Shown: positions 28,058-37,710, numbered from the stretch's first letter. The stretch is 64,000 nucleotides of DNA from Synechococcus sp. SP2 MAG (GCA_030756895.1 JAVBIX010000010.1:62001-126000), one strand, 5' to 3'. Program-made: numbers and translations. The notes: a model not told the origin generated them from the sequence alone.

Positions 28058-28150
28058 AACTGACCTCGAAATTCGGCATGCCGTGATGACAAAAAATTAG
28101 CATCGCGGTTCGGTCCTGATCGCCCTTCTGACCTGGAAACTTCACACCCG

Positions 28151-29563
28151 TCAACAATGCGGGGCTAACGGGAAAAACACGGTCAAACCGCGATCTCGTC
28201 GCTGGGTGAGTCGCCCTCCTAGCCGGGCGAGTAAGCGCCGGGTCGCGGTCTGACTGAGCTGCAAGCTTCCAGTGTCTGGATTCCAGCTCAGCACTGGCCC
28301 AAGCTGGGCGATTGGTTCTGGACTGGCGGCACCCTCTCCACGCTCTGCAGGACTCTGACCGTGCAATTGCAGCTTGAGACGAGCTCCAGCGGGTTGAAGG
28401 GTAAGCACGAGCTGGCTTCCACTGGGCAGTCCTCGACTGCAACGATCCACCAGGCCCCCCAGCATCGGTTCCAGGCGGCTTGGATCACTGAGGACTGAAG
28501 GAAGGTTGCTGGCGATCGAAAGGCTCAGCTCAATGCCCCGCCGCTGTAGCTGCTGCTCCCAGGAGGGCGTCAACAGGCTGATCATTCTGCCTAGATCAGT
28601 CTGAGCCAAAACAGAGGGACCTTCTGGCTGCCGCTGTAGTTCTGCTGCTTGAAAGATCAGGCCGAAGCGGTCAATTTGTTCGCTGCATTCGGTATCGATC
28701 ATTTGAAGGCGCTTGATGGCGGTCTCGGGCAAGTCATTGCGCCGCAGCAAAGATCGGATCAGGGTGCGAATCGTCGAGAGAGGTGTGCGTACTTCGTGGG
28801 CGATTGCCTCAAGCAAGGACAACTCTTCATCGGCCTTGTTCGCCGCCGAGACCTGTTCACTCGTCGTTTTTGGCTGCTGATCGCTCTGGGTGGGAGCTGA
28901 TGTCGACGCTTGCAAAGTCACGGTGGGTGCCATGCTCGCGAGTCGCACGGCCAGGCTTGGCCAGAACGTTTGGCCTAGGGCACTGCTGCTTTCAAGAGGG
29001 CCAAGCGCCTCGAGGGCTTGATGAAGAGCCAGTGCTTGATCGGGGGCATCCCGTTGCAGTCTCTGCTCAATTAGGCCAAGCACGCTGCCAAGGGTTTCAG
29101 GCTCGCTGCGCATGAGCAGCTGCCGTTGGCTTGCGCCTCCATAAACGGCTAGTGCGATTTGAACTTTGGCTGTGATGACAACTAAGAGTGGGTCATGGCT
29201 GTCGTCCTCGTGGAGCGGTAAGCGCTTGAAGGTCGATGTGTACATCGAGTGGGTTGCTGCTTCATGGCCCTGGCGAGCGCTTAAGAGGTCTGGAGGGAGG
29301 AGGCTTGTGGTTTGCGATGTCAGAGCTCCGAGGGCCTGAGGCGCCCAGACCCACCCCTGCAGGCTGTTGAGGAGTTGGGGTGAATAGAGCGCTGGTAGGG
29401 GGGCCGCAAGCCAAACTCCAGCTGGTGCTTCTTCGTTCTGGAGGAGGGTTTCCTGAAGCGTTTCCAATGCAGCCCACCACATGCGCCGCGCCGTCGAGTC
29501 ATCGGAGCATCCGGTGCTCACTCCCTGAGCCATCTGTTGGTGAATGCTCTGGAGCAACATCAC
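28151..29563 (-). CDS. sensor histidine kinase-like protein with degenerate ATP site
   Basis: 470 residues. The phospho-acceptor H-box is clear (EAIAHEVRTPLSTIRTLIRS, about residue 258). The kinase domain is weaker: where the N-box Asn helix should be it reads LGGLVDRCSRGLPSGS, with no Asn pair; the G boxes are poor, but RGLTVFFPL near the end resembles the last one. No transmembrane segment or PAS domain is evident in the first 230 residues, so it would be cytosolic. It is the last gene of mrp-rodA-kinase (4-base gap after rodA). No response regulator is adjacent. Confidence 0.7.
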   Translation of the reverse strand: MMLLQSIHQQMAQGVSTGCSDDSTARRMWWAALETLQETLLQNEEAPAGVWLAAPLPALYSPQLLNSLQGWVWAPQALGALTSQTTSLLPPDLLSARQGHEAATHSMYTSTFKRLPLHEDDSHDPLLVVITAKVQIALAVYGGASQRQLLMRSEPETLGSVLGLIEQRLQRDAPDQALALHQALEALGPLESSSALGQTFWPSLAVRLASMAPTVTLQASTSAPTQSDQQPKTTSEQVSAANKADEELSLLEAIAHEVRTPLSTIRTLIRSLLRRNDLPETAIKRLQMIDTECSEQIDRFGLIFQAAELQRQPEGPSVLAQTDLGRMISLLTPSWEQQLQRRGIELSLSIASNLPSVLSDPSRLEPMLGGLVDRCSRGLPSGSQLVLTLQPAGARLKLQLHGQSPAERGEGAASPEPIAQLGPVLSWNPDTGSLQLSQTATRRLLARLGGRLTQRRDRGLTVFFPLAPHC

Positions 29564-29567
29564 TGGC

Positions 29568-30839
29568 TCATCGGTTCAGGGACCGTTTGGAGCTCCTCGA
29601 TACCGAAAGACACAGTCCTAGGGCCAAGAAATTCACGACCATTGCGCTTCGGCCATAACTCATAAAAGGGAGGGGGATGCCCGTCACAGGACCAAGGCCA
29701 ATGGTCATGAAGATGTTCACGACAACTTGAAACATCAGCATGGTGGCGACGCCAATCACCACGAGCGATTCGAAATCAGAACGGCTTTGCCCGGCCACCT
29801 GAAGCAGGCGCCCCATCAAGAGTGCAAATCCGACAACAACCAAAATCGTTCCTAAGAAGCCAGTCTCTTCTCCAAGAGCACTGAAGATGAAGTCGGTGTG
29901 CTGTTCAGGAATAAAGCGCAATTTAGTGAGTTGCCCTTGTAGCAGCCCCATCCCGAACAAGCCTCCAGATCCAATTCCAACTGTGCTTTGCAGCAGGTGG
30001 TAGCCGCCTCCGAGGGGATCTTTTGCTGGGTCAAGAAACAGCACGAGGCGATCACGCTGATAGTCCTGCAAGCCGTGCATCCACATCCAAGGCGTGACGA
30101 GGGCCGCAGCAGATTGCACGATCATCACCATTGCAAGCGCCACCCGTTTCCATGGCAACGATCGGTAGGCAATGATCATCGTTATCGGTATCCAGGCAGC
30201 GAGTCCCCAGGGGAATAGTCCCGCGAGCAAGGCTGTAGCCAGCGGCGAGAGCAGCAGCACGAGCCACTCAATCGGCATGCCAGACCAATAGAGCATCGTG
30301 AGCAGTAGCGCACCAAAAACAAGCGATGTCCCGAGGTCGGGCTGGATGAACACCAGCAGCCATGGAATCGAGATGATCCCTAACGGACGCAGCAGATCAA
30401 CGGGTCTGTCGACAGGGTGTCGATCGAGCACTGCCGCCAGCAAAAGAATGGCCGACAATTTTGCGAATTCCGAAGGCTGGATATTGAACGGTCCGATGCT
30501 GATCCAGCGTTGAGAGCCCAGGGCAGTGGTACCGATTAGGCGAACGGCGACAAGGCTGGTCACCGTGAGGGCATAAATCGGAAGGAGCAGTGGTTTCAAC
30601 CGCAGCAACGGAAGCCTGGCTGTCACCAGAGCAATGACAACTCCGACAGCGGCCGTGATCCAGTGGTGATACCAGTCGGCGTAATCAGCTTGGCGCTGGG
30701 TGCTTGCGATTAAGAGACCCGCCACCATGACCATGGCGAGGGGGATACCCCACAACACCGGTTCCTTGAGTCGCCAGCCTTTGCGTCGCCGGTTGAGTGC
30801 GAACAGGCTGTGTTCACGACTCATCGGGCCAATTTTCAT
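29568..30839 (-). CDS. rodA: rod shape-determining protein RodA (SEDS glycosyltransferase)
   Basis: Polytopic SEDS protein that polymerises lipid II during side-wall peptidoglycan growth. 423 residues with about ten hydrophobic segments, the ISIGPFNIQPSEFAKLSAIL block, WMWMHGLQDYQRDRL, GLLQGQLTKLRFIPEQHTDFIF and the C-terminal GIPLPFMSYGRSAMV, all diagnostic for FtsW/RodA. RodA rather than FtsW is favoured by the neighbourhood with mrp and the PEQHTDFIF sequence; this is not absolute. Confidence 0.85.
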   Translation of the reverse strand: MKIGPMSREHSLFALNRRRKGWRLKEPVLWGIPLAMVMVAGLLIASTQRQADYADWYHHWITAAVGVVIALVTARLPLLRLKPLLLPIYALTVTSLVAVRLIGTTALGSQRWISIGPFNIQPSEFAKLSAILLLAAVLDRHPVDRPVDLLRPLGIISIPWLLVFIQPDLGTSLVFGALLLTMLYWSGMPIEWLVLLLSPLATALLAGLFPWGLAAWIPITMIIAYRSLPWKRVALAMVMIVQSAAALVTPWMWMHGLQDYQRDRLVLFLDPAKDPLGGGYHLLQSTVGIGSGGLFGMGLLQGQLTKLRFIPEQHTDFIFSALGEETGFLGTILVVVGFALLMGRLLQVAGQSRSDFESLVVIGVATMLMFQVVVNIFMTIGLGPVTGIPLPFMSYGRSAMVVNFLALGLCLSVSRSSKRSLNR

Positions 30840-30841
30840 GC

Positions 30842-31918
30842 TCAGCTAATCACTTGAAGGCTGTTGCGAACTGACTCGGCCAGCTCTTTAAAAGCTTGCG
30901 CACTTGCGGAGTCCGGATGGCTGATGCAGATGGGACGGCCTTGATCGCCTCCCTCTTGAACGGCCATTTCCATCGGAATCTGGGCCAAAAGGGGAACGTC
31001 GAAGGCTTGCGCCAATGTTTGCCCGCCTCCGGATCCAAATAGGGCGTAGCTCTTGTCGGGCTGATCAGGTGGGATGAAAGCGCTCATGTTTTCTACGACG
31101 CCAAGAACCGGGACGCCCAACTGAAGGAACATGGCCAAGCCACGCCTGGCATCTTGCAAAGCCACTTTTTGTGGTGTGGTCACGATCACTACTCCGGCCA
31201 TCGGAACGGCCTGGGCCAGGGAAAGCTGGGCATCACCAGTTCCGGGAGGAAGATCCACGATCACGACATCACGATCGCTCCAGTCCACTTGGTAGAGAAA
31301 CTGTCGAATAATTCCGTTCAGCATTGGTCCGCGCCAAATCACTGGTTGGTTTTCTTCGATCAACAACCCCATTGAGACCACGGCAACCCCACAACTTTCC
31401 AGGGGGATCATCCGCTGATCGTCGCCAGAGCCACTGACCTCAGGGCTTTGATCGGCAACGCCAAGCATGATCGGGGCGTTGGGTCCGTATATATCAGCAT
31501 CGAGCAATCCAACACGGAGTCCCTGTTTTGCCATTGAGCAAGCGAGATTGACGGCCACAGTGCTTTTGCCGACTCCTCCTTTGCCACTGCTGACGGCAAT
31601 CACCTGTTTGACGCCAGGGATGGGCTGACGTTCGGCCGCTTGGCCATGGCCAGCTTGACCAATTCCACCTTGAGAAGGTGGGGTGCCCAATTCAATTTGG
31701 ACGTCCTGAATGGTTTCAAGGGCTAGGAGGCGTTCCCGTGCCTCCGCAACAATGCGGTCCCGCTGACCTTGGGCAAAGCCAGGAAGGTTTAGACGGAGCA
31801 CCGCCCGGGGTGGATCAACACGTACGCGATCTAGCCAGCCGAGATCGACAACAGACCGGTTGCTGCCTGCATCCACAATCCCTTTCAGTAACTCATCTGC
31901 CTGTTCTGCTATTGCCAT
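30842..31918 (-). CDS. mrp: Mrp/ApbC/NBP35-type Fe-S cluster carrier ATPase
   Basis: P-loop protein that carries and transfers iron-sulfur clusters. 358 residues: N-terminal DUF59/MIP18-like region (1-90) and a C-terminal ParA-like ATPase with the deviant Walker A SSGKGGVGKSTVAVNL, DADIYGPNAPIML and VVIVDLPPGTGDAQLSL. The CxxC seen in some family members is not found. Two bases separate it from rodA, so the two genes are coexpressed with the kinase gene. Confidence 0.9.
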   Translation of the reverse strand: MAIAEQADELLKGIVDAGSNRSVVDLGWLDRVRVDPPRAVLRLNLPGFAQGQRDRIVAEARERLLALETIQDVQIELGTPPSQGGIGQAGHGQAAERQPIPGVKQVIAVSSGKGGVGKSTVAVNLACSMAKQGLRVGLLDADIYGPNAPIMLGVADQSPEVSGSGDDQRMIPLESCGVAVVSMGLLIEENQPVIWRGPMLNGIIRQFLYQVDWSDRDVVIVDLPPGTGDAQLSLAQAVPMAGVVIVTTPQKVALQDARRGLAMFLQLGVPVLGVVENMSAFIPPDQPDKSYALFGSGGGQTLAQAFDVPLLAQIPMEMAVQEGGDQGRPICISHPDSASAQAFKELAESVRNSLQVIS

Positions 31919-32032
31919 GCATCTGTTGCGTTGGGATGGATCCTAGGGGCGCTGCTCATAACAGTCCTTCACACATGCTTGTCGGGACCGGTGTCAGGCT
32001 GAAATGGTCGTTGGATCGTTTGTCGCTAATTC

Positions 32033-33118
32033 ATGGTTCGCTCTTTACTCAAGCGCCTCAAGGGCAAGATCTTGCTCTCTTCGGATGCCATGGGGGAGCG
32101 ACCACCTTCCGATTCCCGTACGCGAGCCCGGGCGTTGGTGCAGGGCCTCCAAAATGAAATTTGCGCTGGTCTTGAGCAACTGGATGGAGGCGCCCATTTC
32201 CAGGAGGAGAGTTGGGATCGTCCTGAAGGAGGTGGTGGGCGCTCGAGGGTGATGACCGAAGGGCGGGTGTTTGAACAGGGAGGGGTGAATTTTTCTGAGG
32301 TTCACGGCAAAGAATTGCCACCGTCGATCCTGAAACAGCGTCCTGACGCCAAAGGGCATCCCTGGTTCGCAACGGGAACGTCGATGGTGTTGCATCCGCG
32401 CAATCCCTTCATTCCGACCGTTCACTTGAACTATCGCTACTTCGAGGCTGGCCCCGTTTGGTGGTTTGGAGGTGGTGCCGATCTCACGCCTTTTTATCCG
32501 TTTCTTGAGGACGCCCGACACTTCCATCGAGAGCACAAGCGCGCCTGTGATTCCATCGATCCCAAGCTCTACACCGTGTTTAAGCCTTGGTGTGATGAAT
32601 ATTTTTTCCTGAAGCACCGCAAGGAAACAAGAGGCATTGGCGGAATTTTTTATGACTACCAAGATGGCAGTGGTCGCTTGTATCGGGGGCAGGATTCAGA
32701 GGGACCTGCGGCGCGTCAAGCCGCAGAAATCGGGTCATGTCGCCTTGGTTGGAATCAGCTGCATGATCTGGCGCGCGCTTGTGGACAAGCTTTCTTACCC
32801 GCTTTCACACCGATTGTGGAGAAGCGCAATCCGCTTCCCTATGGAGAGAGGGAGCGTCAATTTCAGCTCTACCGACGTGGCCGCTATGTGGAATTCAATT
32901 TGGTGTGGGATCGGGGCACGATTTTTGGACTGCAGACCAATGGTCGTACTGAATCGATCTTGATGTCTCTGCCGCCGATGGCACGCTGGCAGTACGGCTA
33001 TCGAGCCCCAGAAGGATCCCGGGAGGAATTACTCACAGACCTCTTCACCCGTCCGCAGGATTGGTTTGGGGATCCAACCCTTGAGGACCGTTGCCGCCCC
33101 CATCAGGCGATCGATTGA
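32033..33118 (+). CDS. hemF: oxygen-dependent coproporphyrinogen III oxidase
   Basis: Aerobic heme/chlorophyll step from coproporphyrinogen III to protoporphyrinogen IX. 361 residues; family blocks visible are [59 protein letters not shown] and [20 protein letters not shown], including the conserved His and Asp residues. ATG 32033 is preferred. The last 74 bases overlap the convergent amidase gene. Confidence 0.96.
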   Translation: MVRSLLKRLKGKILLSSDAMGERPPSDSRTRARALVQGLQNEICAGLEQLDGGAHFQEESWDRPEGGGGRSRVMTEGRVFEQGGVNFSEVHGKELPPSILKQRPDAKGHPWFATGTSMVLHPRNPFIPTVHLNYRYFEAGPVWWFGGGADLTPFYPFLEDARHFHREHKRACDSIDPKLYTVFKPWCDEYFFLKHRKETRGIGGIFYDYQDGSGRLYRGQDSEGPAARQAAEIGSCRLGWNQLHDLARACGQAFLPAFTPIVEKRNPLPYGERERQFQLYRRGRYVEFNLVWDRGTIFGLQTNGRTESILMSLPPMARWQYGYRAPEGSREELLTDLFTRPQDWFGDPTLEDRCRPHQAID

Positions 33119-33944
33119 CGCCCTGCTCCAACGCATCCACAACGCGCAGCGCTAAACAATCGATCGTTTGGCGTTGGGTGTTGGGATTGCGAAGGTTCTG
33201 CTCTAGCGGTGGTTCCAGCATTCCAATTTCGAGAATGCTGATTCCCCTTCGGGGTCCGCCTAATCCACCTCGGAACAGTCTGGGGAAGCGTCCAAAGGCC
33301 TTGCCAAGACTTTCATCAATCGTGTTGAGAGGTCTGTTGATTGCAGGGATTAAGCCTGACCCGAATCCATAGGGGCTATAGGCATCGAAATGAATTTCGA
33401 GGATGTATTCACCTTTGGCTGAGCGCACCCTCGCTTGTGACCAGTTGGTCTTGGGGTGGTTGTCAGTCCGGATCGTGAGAGCTGGTGGGTTGTAGCTGCT
33501 GATATTGAGAGCTCGGGCTTTCCCTAAAAGAACCACCGCGGCTTGAACCTTCAAATTCCAGTACAACTCGTCGCGCATGCGTGCATCCATCGGAGCTTGC
33601 TTGTTCACTCCAACTGCAAATCCAGGGGTTCCTGCACTGTTCATCCCCTGGGAGTCGGCATGACCCGCCATCACCACAATGGGGACTTCTTTCGCCAAGG
33701 GGGCGGTACCCACCCAGCGGCCAGGCTTACGGGTCCTAGCCCCTAATAAAGGGTCAGGGGTGGCTGGAGCTGGGCAAACAGGTTGCTTTGGAAGGGTGCC
33801 GTCCGACGTTGCAACGACGCTGTCTTGAATCCAGAGGCTGTGCTCTTTCGCCTGAGTGAGAACCAGGGCGACCATAGACAGCAGGGTGACGCTGATCGGG
33901 ATGATGAGCCGTTTGCGTTGAATCCAGGCCGGTATGGGTGGCAT
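33045..33944 (-). CDS. N-acetylmuramoyl-L-alanine amidase-like protein
   Basis: 299 residues with a hydrophobic N-terminal segment (about 11-30, [20 protein letters not shown]) that is a signal anchor or signal peptide. The body has [25 protein letters not shown] and [10 protein letters not shown], which look like the zinc-binding residues of an Amidase_3-like fold. Cleaves peptidoglycan side chains if active. Its end overlaps hemF by 74 bases on the opposite strand. Confidence in family is moderate. Confidence 0.65.
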   Translation of the reverse strand: MPPIPAWIQRKRLIIPISVTLLSMVALVLTQAKEHSLWIQDSVVATSDGTLPKQPVCPAPATPDPLLGARTRKPGRWVGTAPLAKEVPIVVMAGHADSQGMNSAGTPGFAVGVNKQAPMDARMRDELYWNLKVQAAVVLLGKARALNISSYNPPALTIRTDNHPKTNWSQARVRSAKGEYILEIHFDAYSPYGFGSGLIPAINRPLNTIDESLGKAFGRFPRLFRGGLGGPRRGISILEIGMLEPPLEQNLRNPNTQRQTIDCLALRVVDALEQGVNRSPDGGGNGPQGLDPQTNPADG

Positions 33945-33949
33945 GGGTT

Positions 33950-34504
33950 TCAGATGGGGGAGGAGAGCAAGGAGCCATCGCTGGCGAGTTCAAGCGGTTC
34001 CCCTAAGGCAAGTTCAAGGGCAATTAATTCGTCGCGGTGTGCGCGAAGCCTGAGGGTGCTTCCTTCTTGGGGTGCTGGTTCGATCAAGCGAATTTGGATC
34101 CCCTCCTGACGTGCTGCCCGTCGGCTGTAAACCCAACCGGCGAGAGGTCCTAGCAGGATGAGCGAGACCGGCCACCATCCAAGCGACGGGTTGAGCTCAC
34201 GGATTACGAGTCCAAGGCAACCGGCTCCAACCCCGCCGAGAAGGGAGAGCAACACCGCTAATGGGTTGCTTGAGGCCACGCGCCCGCGATATTCGAGCAA
34301 ACAACGCTCAGCATCGCCGCCATCGCGAGTCCAACCGCGACTCTCGAGCCACGTGCAGAGTCCTTCCATCACTTCAAGTGCGGGCCGCGGCGAGTGCACT
34401 TCCACCACAGTGGTGCGGTCTTTACTGGCGGCTCGCAAGAAGAAAACCAGTCCAATGGCTAACAGCAGAGTCAGCAACAATGTGGATGTCTGTGTGGATG
34501 GCAT
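33950..34504 (-). CDS. CCB2/CCB4-like cytochrome b6f cofactor assembly protein
   Basis: 184-residue protein with an N-terminal membrane segment (LLLTLLLAIGLVFFLRA) and a central hydrophobic pair (about 79-98 and 107-125). The pattern, including the start TLLLTLLLAIGLVFFLRAAS and SKDRTTVVE, matches the cyanobacterial cofactor assembly of complex C subunit B type proteins needed for covalent heme ci binding in cytochrome b6. Five bases from the amidase gene. Assignment from remembered family pattern. Confidence 0.6.
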   Translation of the reverse strand: MPSTQTSTLLLTLLLAIGLVFFLRAASKDRTTVVEVHSPRPALEVMEGLCTWLESRGWTRDGGDAERCLLEYRGRVASSNPLAVLLSLLGGVGAGCLGLVIRELNPSLGWWPVSLILLGPLAGWVYSRRAARQEGIQIRLIEPAPQEGSTLRLRAHRDELIALELALGEPLELASDGSLLSSPI

Positions 34505-34534
34505 CCGCCGCGCTTGGTCTTTAATCCACCTGTT

Positions 34535-34918
34535 CTAGGTGGTCACGGGGTCATGTTCGAGGAGCCAGCGATGCCATGGGTCCATCAAGCGCTCAGCTTC
34601 AGCTCTGGCCTCATCATGGAGATGGAGCATGCGGCGAGGACGGCCGCGGCTTGGGCAACGCTTGCTGTAGCAATCGAGTAGCTCTTGCTGATTTAGGAAA
34701 TCAACGGCCTGGTGCAGAACGGTTTCAGAAACGCGCAACTGTGGATGTTCCCGTTGAAGTCTCTGGAGCAGTCCAGAGGGGTAGCTGTCGTGTTGGAGAA
34801 GGCAGGCCAGGATCCAGCACACCGCAAGTTCGAGATCTAAGAACAGTGGCGGTGGTTGCTGAAAATAATGTTCGATATCGGCCAGGCAGTTCTGAGTGGC
34901 GTTGCGACGATGGAGCAT
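34535..34918 (-). CDS. PadR-like winged-helix DNA-binding protein
   Basis: 127 residues, starting MLHRRNATQNCLADIEH. A helix-turn-helix-like part (YPSGLLQRLQREHPQLRVSETVLHQAVDFL) is followed by a wing rich in Arg and Pro (KRCPSRGRPRRMLHLHDEAR), as in PadR/winged-helix regulators. It could act on DNA near the ribonuclease D gene, which is divergent 126 bases away, but no operator is seen. Some cyanobacterial relatives are annotated only as hypothetical. Confidence 0.5.
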   Translation of the reverse strand: MLHRRNATQNCLADIEHYFQQPPPLFLDLELAVCWILACLLQHDSYPSGLLQRLQREHPQLRVSETVLHQAVDFLNQQELLDCYSKRCPSRGRPRRMLHLHDEARAEAERLMDPWHRWLLEHDPVTT

Positions 34919-35043
34919 AAAGCCGATTGATCTCAGATTGGTCTAGCTCGGTCTCGGTTTGATTTTCAAGCTGCGAATGGGAAAACATTCCGCGTGCGGA
35001 CAAGAGGTCAAAGTGGAGAGCTGGGTCCTATTTCTCTGTTGCC

Positions 35044-35688
35044 ATGACTGACATCTCTGCACAGCCTCGAACGTTTGCTGTTTTTGATGGCGATCTTGAT
35101 GCGGACTGGGCGGAGCGCTACAGCCATGCCACCGCTCTTGCTGTTGATACGGAAGCGATGGGTTTGATTCATGGACGGGATCGTCTCTGCCTGGTTCAAA
35201 TCTGTGATGCCGACGATCAGGTGTCCTGCATTCGCATCGCTCTAGGGCAAACAGAGGCTCCACGCCTAAAAGCGTTGATGGAAAAGGCTTCGATTGAGAA
35301 AGTGTTCCACTTCGCCAGATTTGATGTTGCGGCGCTTGCAACCGGTCTGGGCATCAGGGTGAATCCCATTTTCTGTACCAAGGTGGGGAGCCGATTAGCC
35401 CGCACCTACAGCCCTCGCCATGGACTCAAGGAAGTGGTGATGGAGCTGGTGGGGGTGGAGCTGGATAAGCAGGCCCAAAGCAGTGATTGGGGGCGTGTGG
35501 ATGAACTCAGCGAGACACAGCTCGCCTATGCGGCTAACGATGCGCGTTACTTACTGCCAGCCCGAGACCGCCTCAAGGAAATGTTGCAGCGAGAGGGACG
35601 GTGGGAGCTTGCCGAGCGTTGTTTTGGTTGCATTCCGGTGATGTCCGATCTCGATCGCTTTCGCTTCACCCAGACGTTTGAACATTGA
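35044..35688 (+). CDS. rnd: ribonuclease D-like 3'-5' exonuclease
   Basis: DEDDy-type exonuclease of 214 residues consisting of the catalytic domain only; classical RNase D has extra HRDC domains. Exo I is LAVDTEAMGL (D, E), Exo II FHFARFDV (D) and Exo III YAANDARYLLPAR (Y, D); all catalytic acids are present. Likely trims tRNA or other stable RNA 3' ends. Monocistronic on the plus strand. Confidence 0.88.
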   Translation: MTDISAQPRTFAVFDGDLDADWAERYSHATALAVDTEAMGLIHGRDRLCLVQICDADDQVSCIRIALGQTEAPRLKALMEKASIEKVFHFARFDVAALATGLGIRVNPIFCTKVGSRLARTYSPRHGLKEVVMELVGVELDKQAQSSDWGRVDELSETQLAYAANDARYLLPARDRLKEMLQREGRWELAERCFGCIPVMSDLDRFRFTQTFEH

Positions 35689-35724
35689 TGGCCTCAACGC
35701 TCTGCAGTTCTGTTGATCTGGACA

Positions 35725-35994
35725 TCAATCCTCCAGCATGAATTTCTCATCCAGGGGCTCTGCTTCGAGCAAGCGGTCGAGGACTTGCCCCTGATCGTGT
35801 TCTCCCTTTAATCGTTCGTTTTCTACGTCTGCAAGCAGGGTTGTGGCCACTTCCTTGCGAGACATCAAATCCTTGGCGCCTGTTTTGTTTGCGGCGAGTT
35901 CAACTCTGCGGCGTGCTGATGACTGGCTGATGCCAAGTTGGGTGGCCAGTTCCGCGCAGAGCCTGAGGTAGTCGTGGTCCTGAATCGCGGACAT
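35725..35994 (-). CDS. conserved cyanobacterial hypothetical protein
   Basis: 89 residues, MSAIQDHDYLRLCAELATQL at the N-terminus and an acidic C-terminus (EAEPLDEKFMLED). Predicted all-helical with a helix-turn-helix-like stretch GISQSSARRRVELAANKTG. I recognise no named family. It lies 20 bases upstream (in the minus direction) of the lipid-A-disaccharide synthase-like gene's end and is codirectional with it. Confidence 0.55.
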   Translation of the reverse strand: MSAIQDHDYLRLCAELATQLGISQSSARRRVELAANKTGAKDLMSRKEVATTLLADVENERLKGEHDQGQVLDRLLEAEPLDEKFMLED

Positions 35995-36014
35995 GGATGA
36001 AGGACGATTGCCTT

Positions 36015-37244
36015 TCAGTATCCGTGGCCGAGCGGCAGTTTGATCAGAACTCGCTTGGCGATGGCCTCACTGCCACCGGCAGGGCCCATGCGTTGGCGAC
36101 CTCTTCGACCCATTTCCAATCTCAGAGAAGGATCCTCGAGCAGCTGCTTCAGGCGTGTGTTGAGCTCATGGCTCGACTGACATGGACGCACGGCTCCGCC
36201 GAGCAAGCGACTTTGGCGTTTTGCGAATCCTTGGGTGAACTGAGGCCCTTTACCAGGAAGTGAGAGAGCAGGAATGCCCAGCCCTACAAGTTGCTCGGTG
36301 GCTGTTCCAGCGGTTGCAATGCCCACTTCAGCCCATGGAGCCCAGAGTTCGAACTGACCAGTTCCTAATAAGACAAGAACTTGACCCTTCAGCCAGCAGG
36401 CCCCTGCCTGCAAGGCATCACTGGGTGGCGGACTGGATCGAAACCCTTGGCGCTTTAGTTCTGCGCCAAGGGCTGAAAGGTTTGGCGTGCTGCCAAGCGC
36501 AACCAGCACGGCAATCGGTCGGTCGCTGGGCAACGGTGCCAACCCAAGGAGTAAACGGTTGAAGTTGCGCTCTGCTTCGGGCATTCGGCTTCCGCAAAGC
36601 AGCAGGATGCGTCTGCAACGACTCAGGCTTGCAGGGGCGGTTGCATCGCTCAACCCATCCATCATTGGATTGCCAGGGGCTTCGGCGTGGACCCCATGTC
36701 GCCGAAGCCCTCGAGCCGTTAGACGGTCACGGGTGACCACTAAATGGCAGCGTTTGTTGCTCATGATCAGCCACTCCCAGGGATCCCATTCGCTTCCCTT
36801 AAGGGCGTGATAATTGTCGCTGAGGTCGCGTCCAGGACCGCTGGACCAGGTGTAATCGCTTTTTGGTGTACCAACGAAGCCAAAGGGCCGCCCTGAACCC
36901 CACGCCATCAAGAGCGGGAGTAAATCTCCGACTGCAAGGACGGCGTCGACCTGAGACCGGTGTTTGCGCAGGCATCGCCATTGCTGCCAGGTGAGCAGGG
37001 GTAGCCCGGCGATGACATCCGCTAGGAGGCCCCGCAGGCTTTGATTGCTAAAACCGCCGCTTGGGAGCGGTGCGGAGGGTCCAATTTGTTGAACCCAGCC
37101 TTGTTCAGTGGCGGTCCGGAAACTTCCCCCTGTTCCAACGAGCGGCAACACCTTCAGCGTTAGTTGCGGCCGCTGATGGCGAAGCGCCTCGATGATCTTC
37201 AGGGCGATGAGGTCTTCCCCGTGTCCATTGCTGATCAGCAGCAA
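36015..37244 (-). CDS. lipid-A-disaccharide synthase-related protein
   Basis: Glycosyltransferase-like protein (LpxB-related, cyanobacterial subfamily) of 409 residues. The start LLLISNGHGEDLIALKIIE lies in a TTG-led frame at 37244; no ATG is found after the tRNA-Cys. Blocks GVHAEAPGNPMMDGL and VGIATAGTATEQLVGLGIPALSLPGKGPQF are the GT-B donor site. The frame continues upstream through tRNA-Cys to 37439, which is not real. Probably acts on a lipid glycoside, but cyanobacteria often lack true lipid A, so the substrate is unclear. Confidence 0.75.
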   Translation of the reverse strand: MLLISNGHGEDLIALKIIEALRHQRPQLTLKVLPLVGTGGSFRTATEQGWVQQIGPSAPLPSGGFSNQSLRGLLADVIAGLPLLTWQQWRCLRKHRSQVDAVLAVGDLLPLLMAWGSGRPFGFVGTPKSDYTWSSGPGRDLSDNYHALKGSEWDPWEWLIMSNKRCHLVVTRDRLTARGLRRHGVHAEAPGNPMMDGLSDATAPASLSRCRRILLLCGSRMPEAERNFNRLLLGLAPLPSDRPIAVLVALGSTPNLSALGAELKRQGFRSSPPPSDALQAGACWLKGQVLVLLGTGQFELWAPWAEVGIATAGTATEQLVGLGIPALSLPGKGPQFTQGFAKRQSRLLGGAVRPCQSSHELNTRLKQLLEDPSLRLEMGRRGRQRMGPAGGSEAIAKRVLIKLPLGHGY

Positions 37245-37298
37245 AGACCCTGAACCCTCGCTGATACGATCCGCTTGTGGAGTTAGCTCTCCCTGAAC

Positions 37299-37369
37299 GG
37301 CGGCATGGCCAAGTGGTAAGGCAGAGGATTGCAAATCCTTTATCCCCAGTTCGAATCTGGGTGCCGCCT
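37299..37369 (+). tRNA. tRNA-Cys (GCA)
   Basis: 71-nt cloverleaf: acceptor GGCGGCA (37299-37305) pairs exactly with TGCCGCC (37362-37368), discriminator T37369; anticodon stem AGGAT/ATCCT around TGCAA with anticodon GCA; T loop TTCGAAT. Antisense to the region just before the lipid-A synthase-like gene. Confidence 0.95.
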
Positions 37370-37674
37370 TTGATCTCAACAGGCCCGAAAGGGTTCTTTT
37401 GATTGTTTTGCGTATCCCCACGCTACGCAAAATCCTCAAATTTCTCGCTCAGAATCTGTTTCATTTGGGATGAATCGTGGTCTTGTCGTTTAAAGGTTCT
37501 TAAGGAGCTTGCACCTGTTCCCCTTTCAGGCATCTTCCCAGATCTTCGTGAGCTGAAAGTTTTGATTTTGCGATTGGTTGGTGCCACTCAGAGGACTGCG
37601 ATGGGGTCAGGGATGGCGATTTTGTTTTGAGGAAATGCTCCTGTGAATGAAGCGCTGAAGAGCATGGGACAAGC

Positions 37675-37710
37675 AAAAAAATGCCCCAAGAGAGTTCGAG
37701 CTCCTGGGGC
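37675..37710 (-). terminator. strong intrinsic terminator, no gene seen upstream
   Basis: On the minus strand GCCCCAGGAG pairs with CTCTTGGGGC (one mismatch) around a short loop, followed by ATTTTTTT. This is a good rho-independent terminator for transcription coming from about 37710-37850, but no convincing protein gene lies there on the minus strand. The rest of 37370-37908 holds nothing else I can name. Confidence 0.65.

Noticed and set aside
37245-37439. Upstream extension of the lipid-A-disaccharide synthase-related frame to 37439
   Set aside because: This part runs antisense through the whole tRNA-Cys (37299-37369) and shows no family similarity; the conserved protein begins at LLLISNGHGED from TTG 37244.
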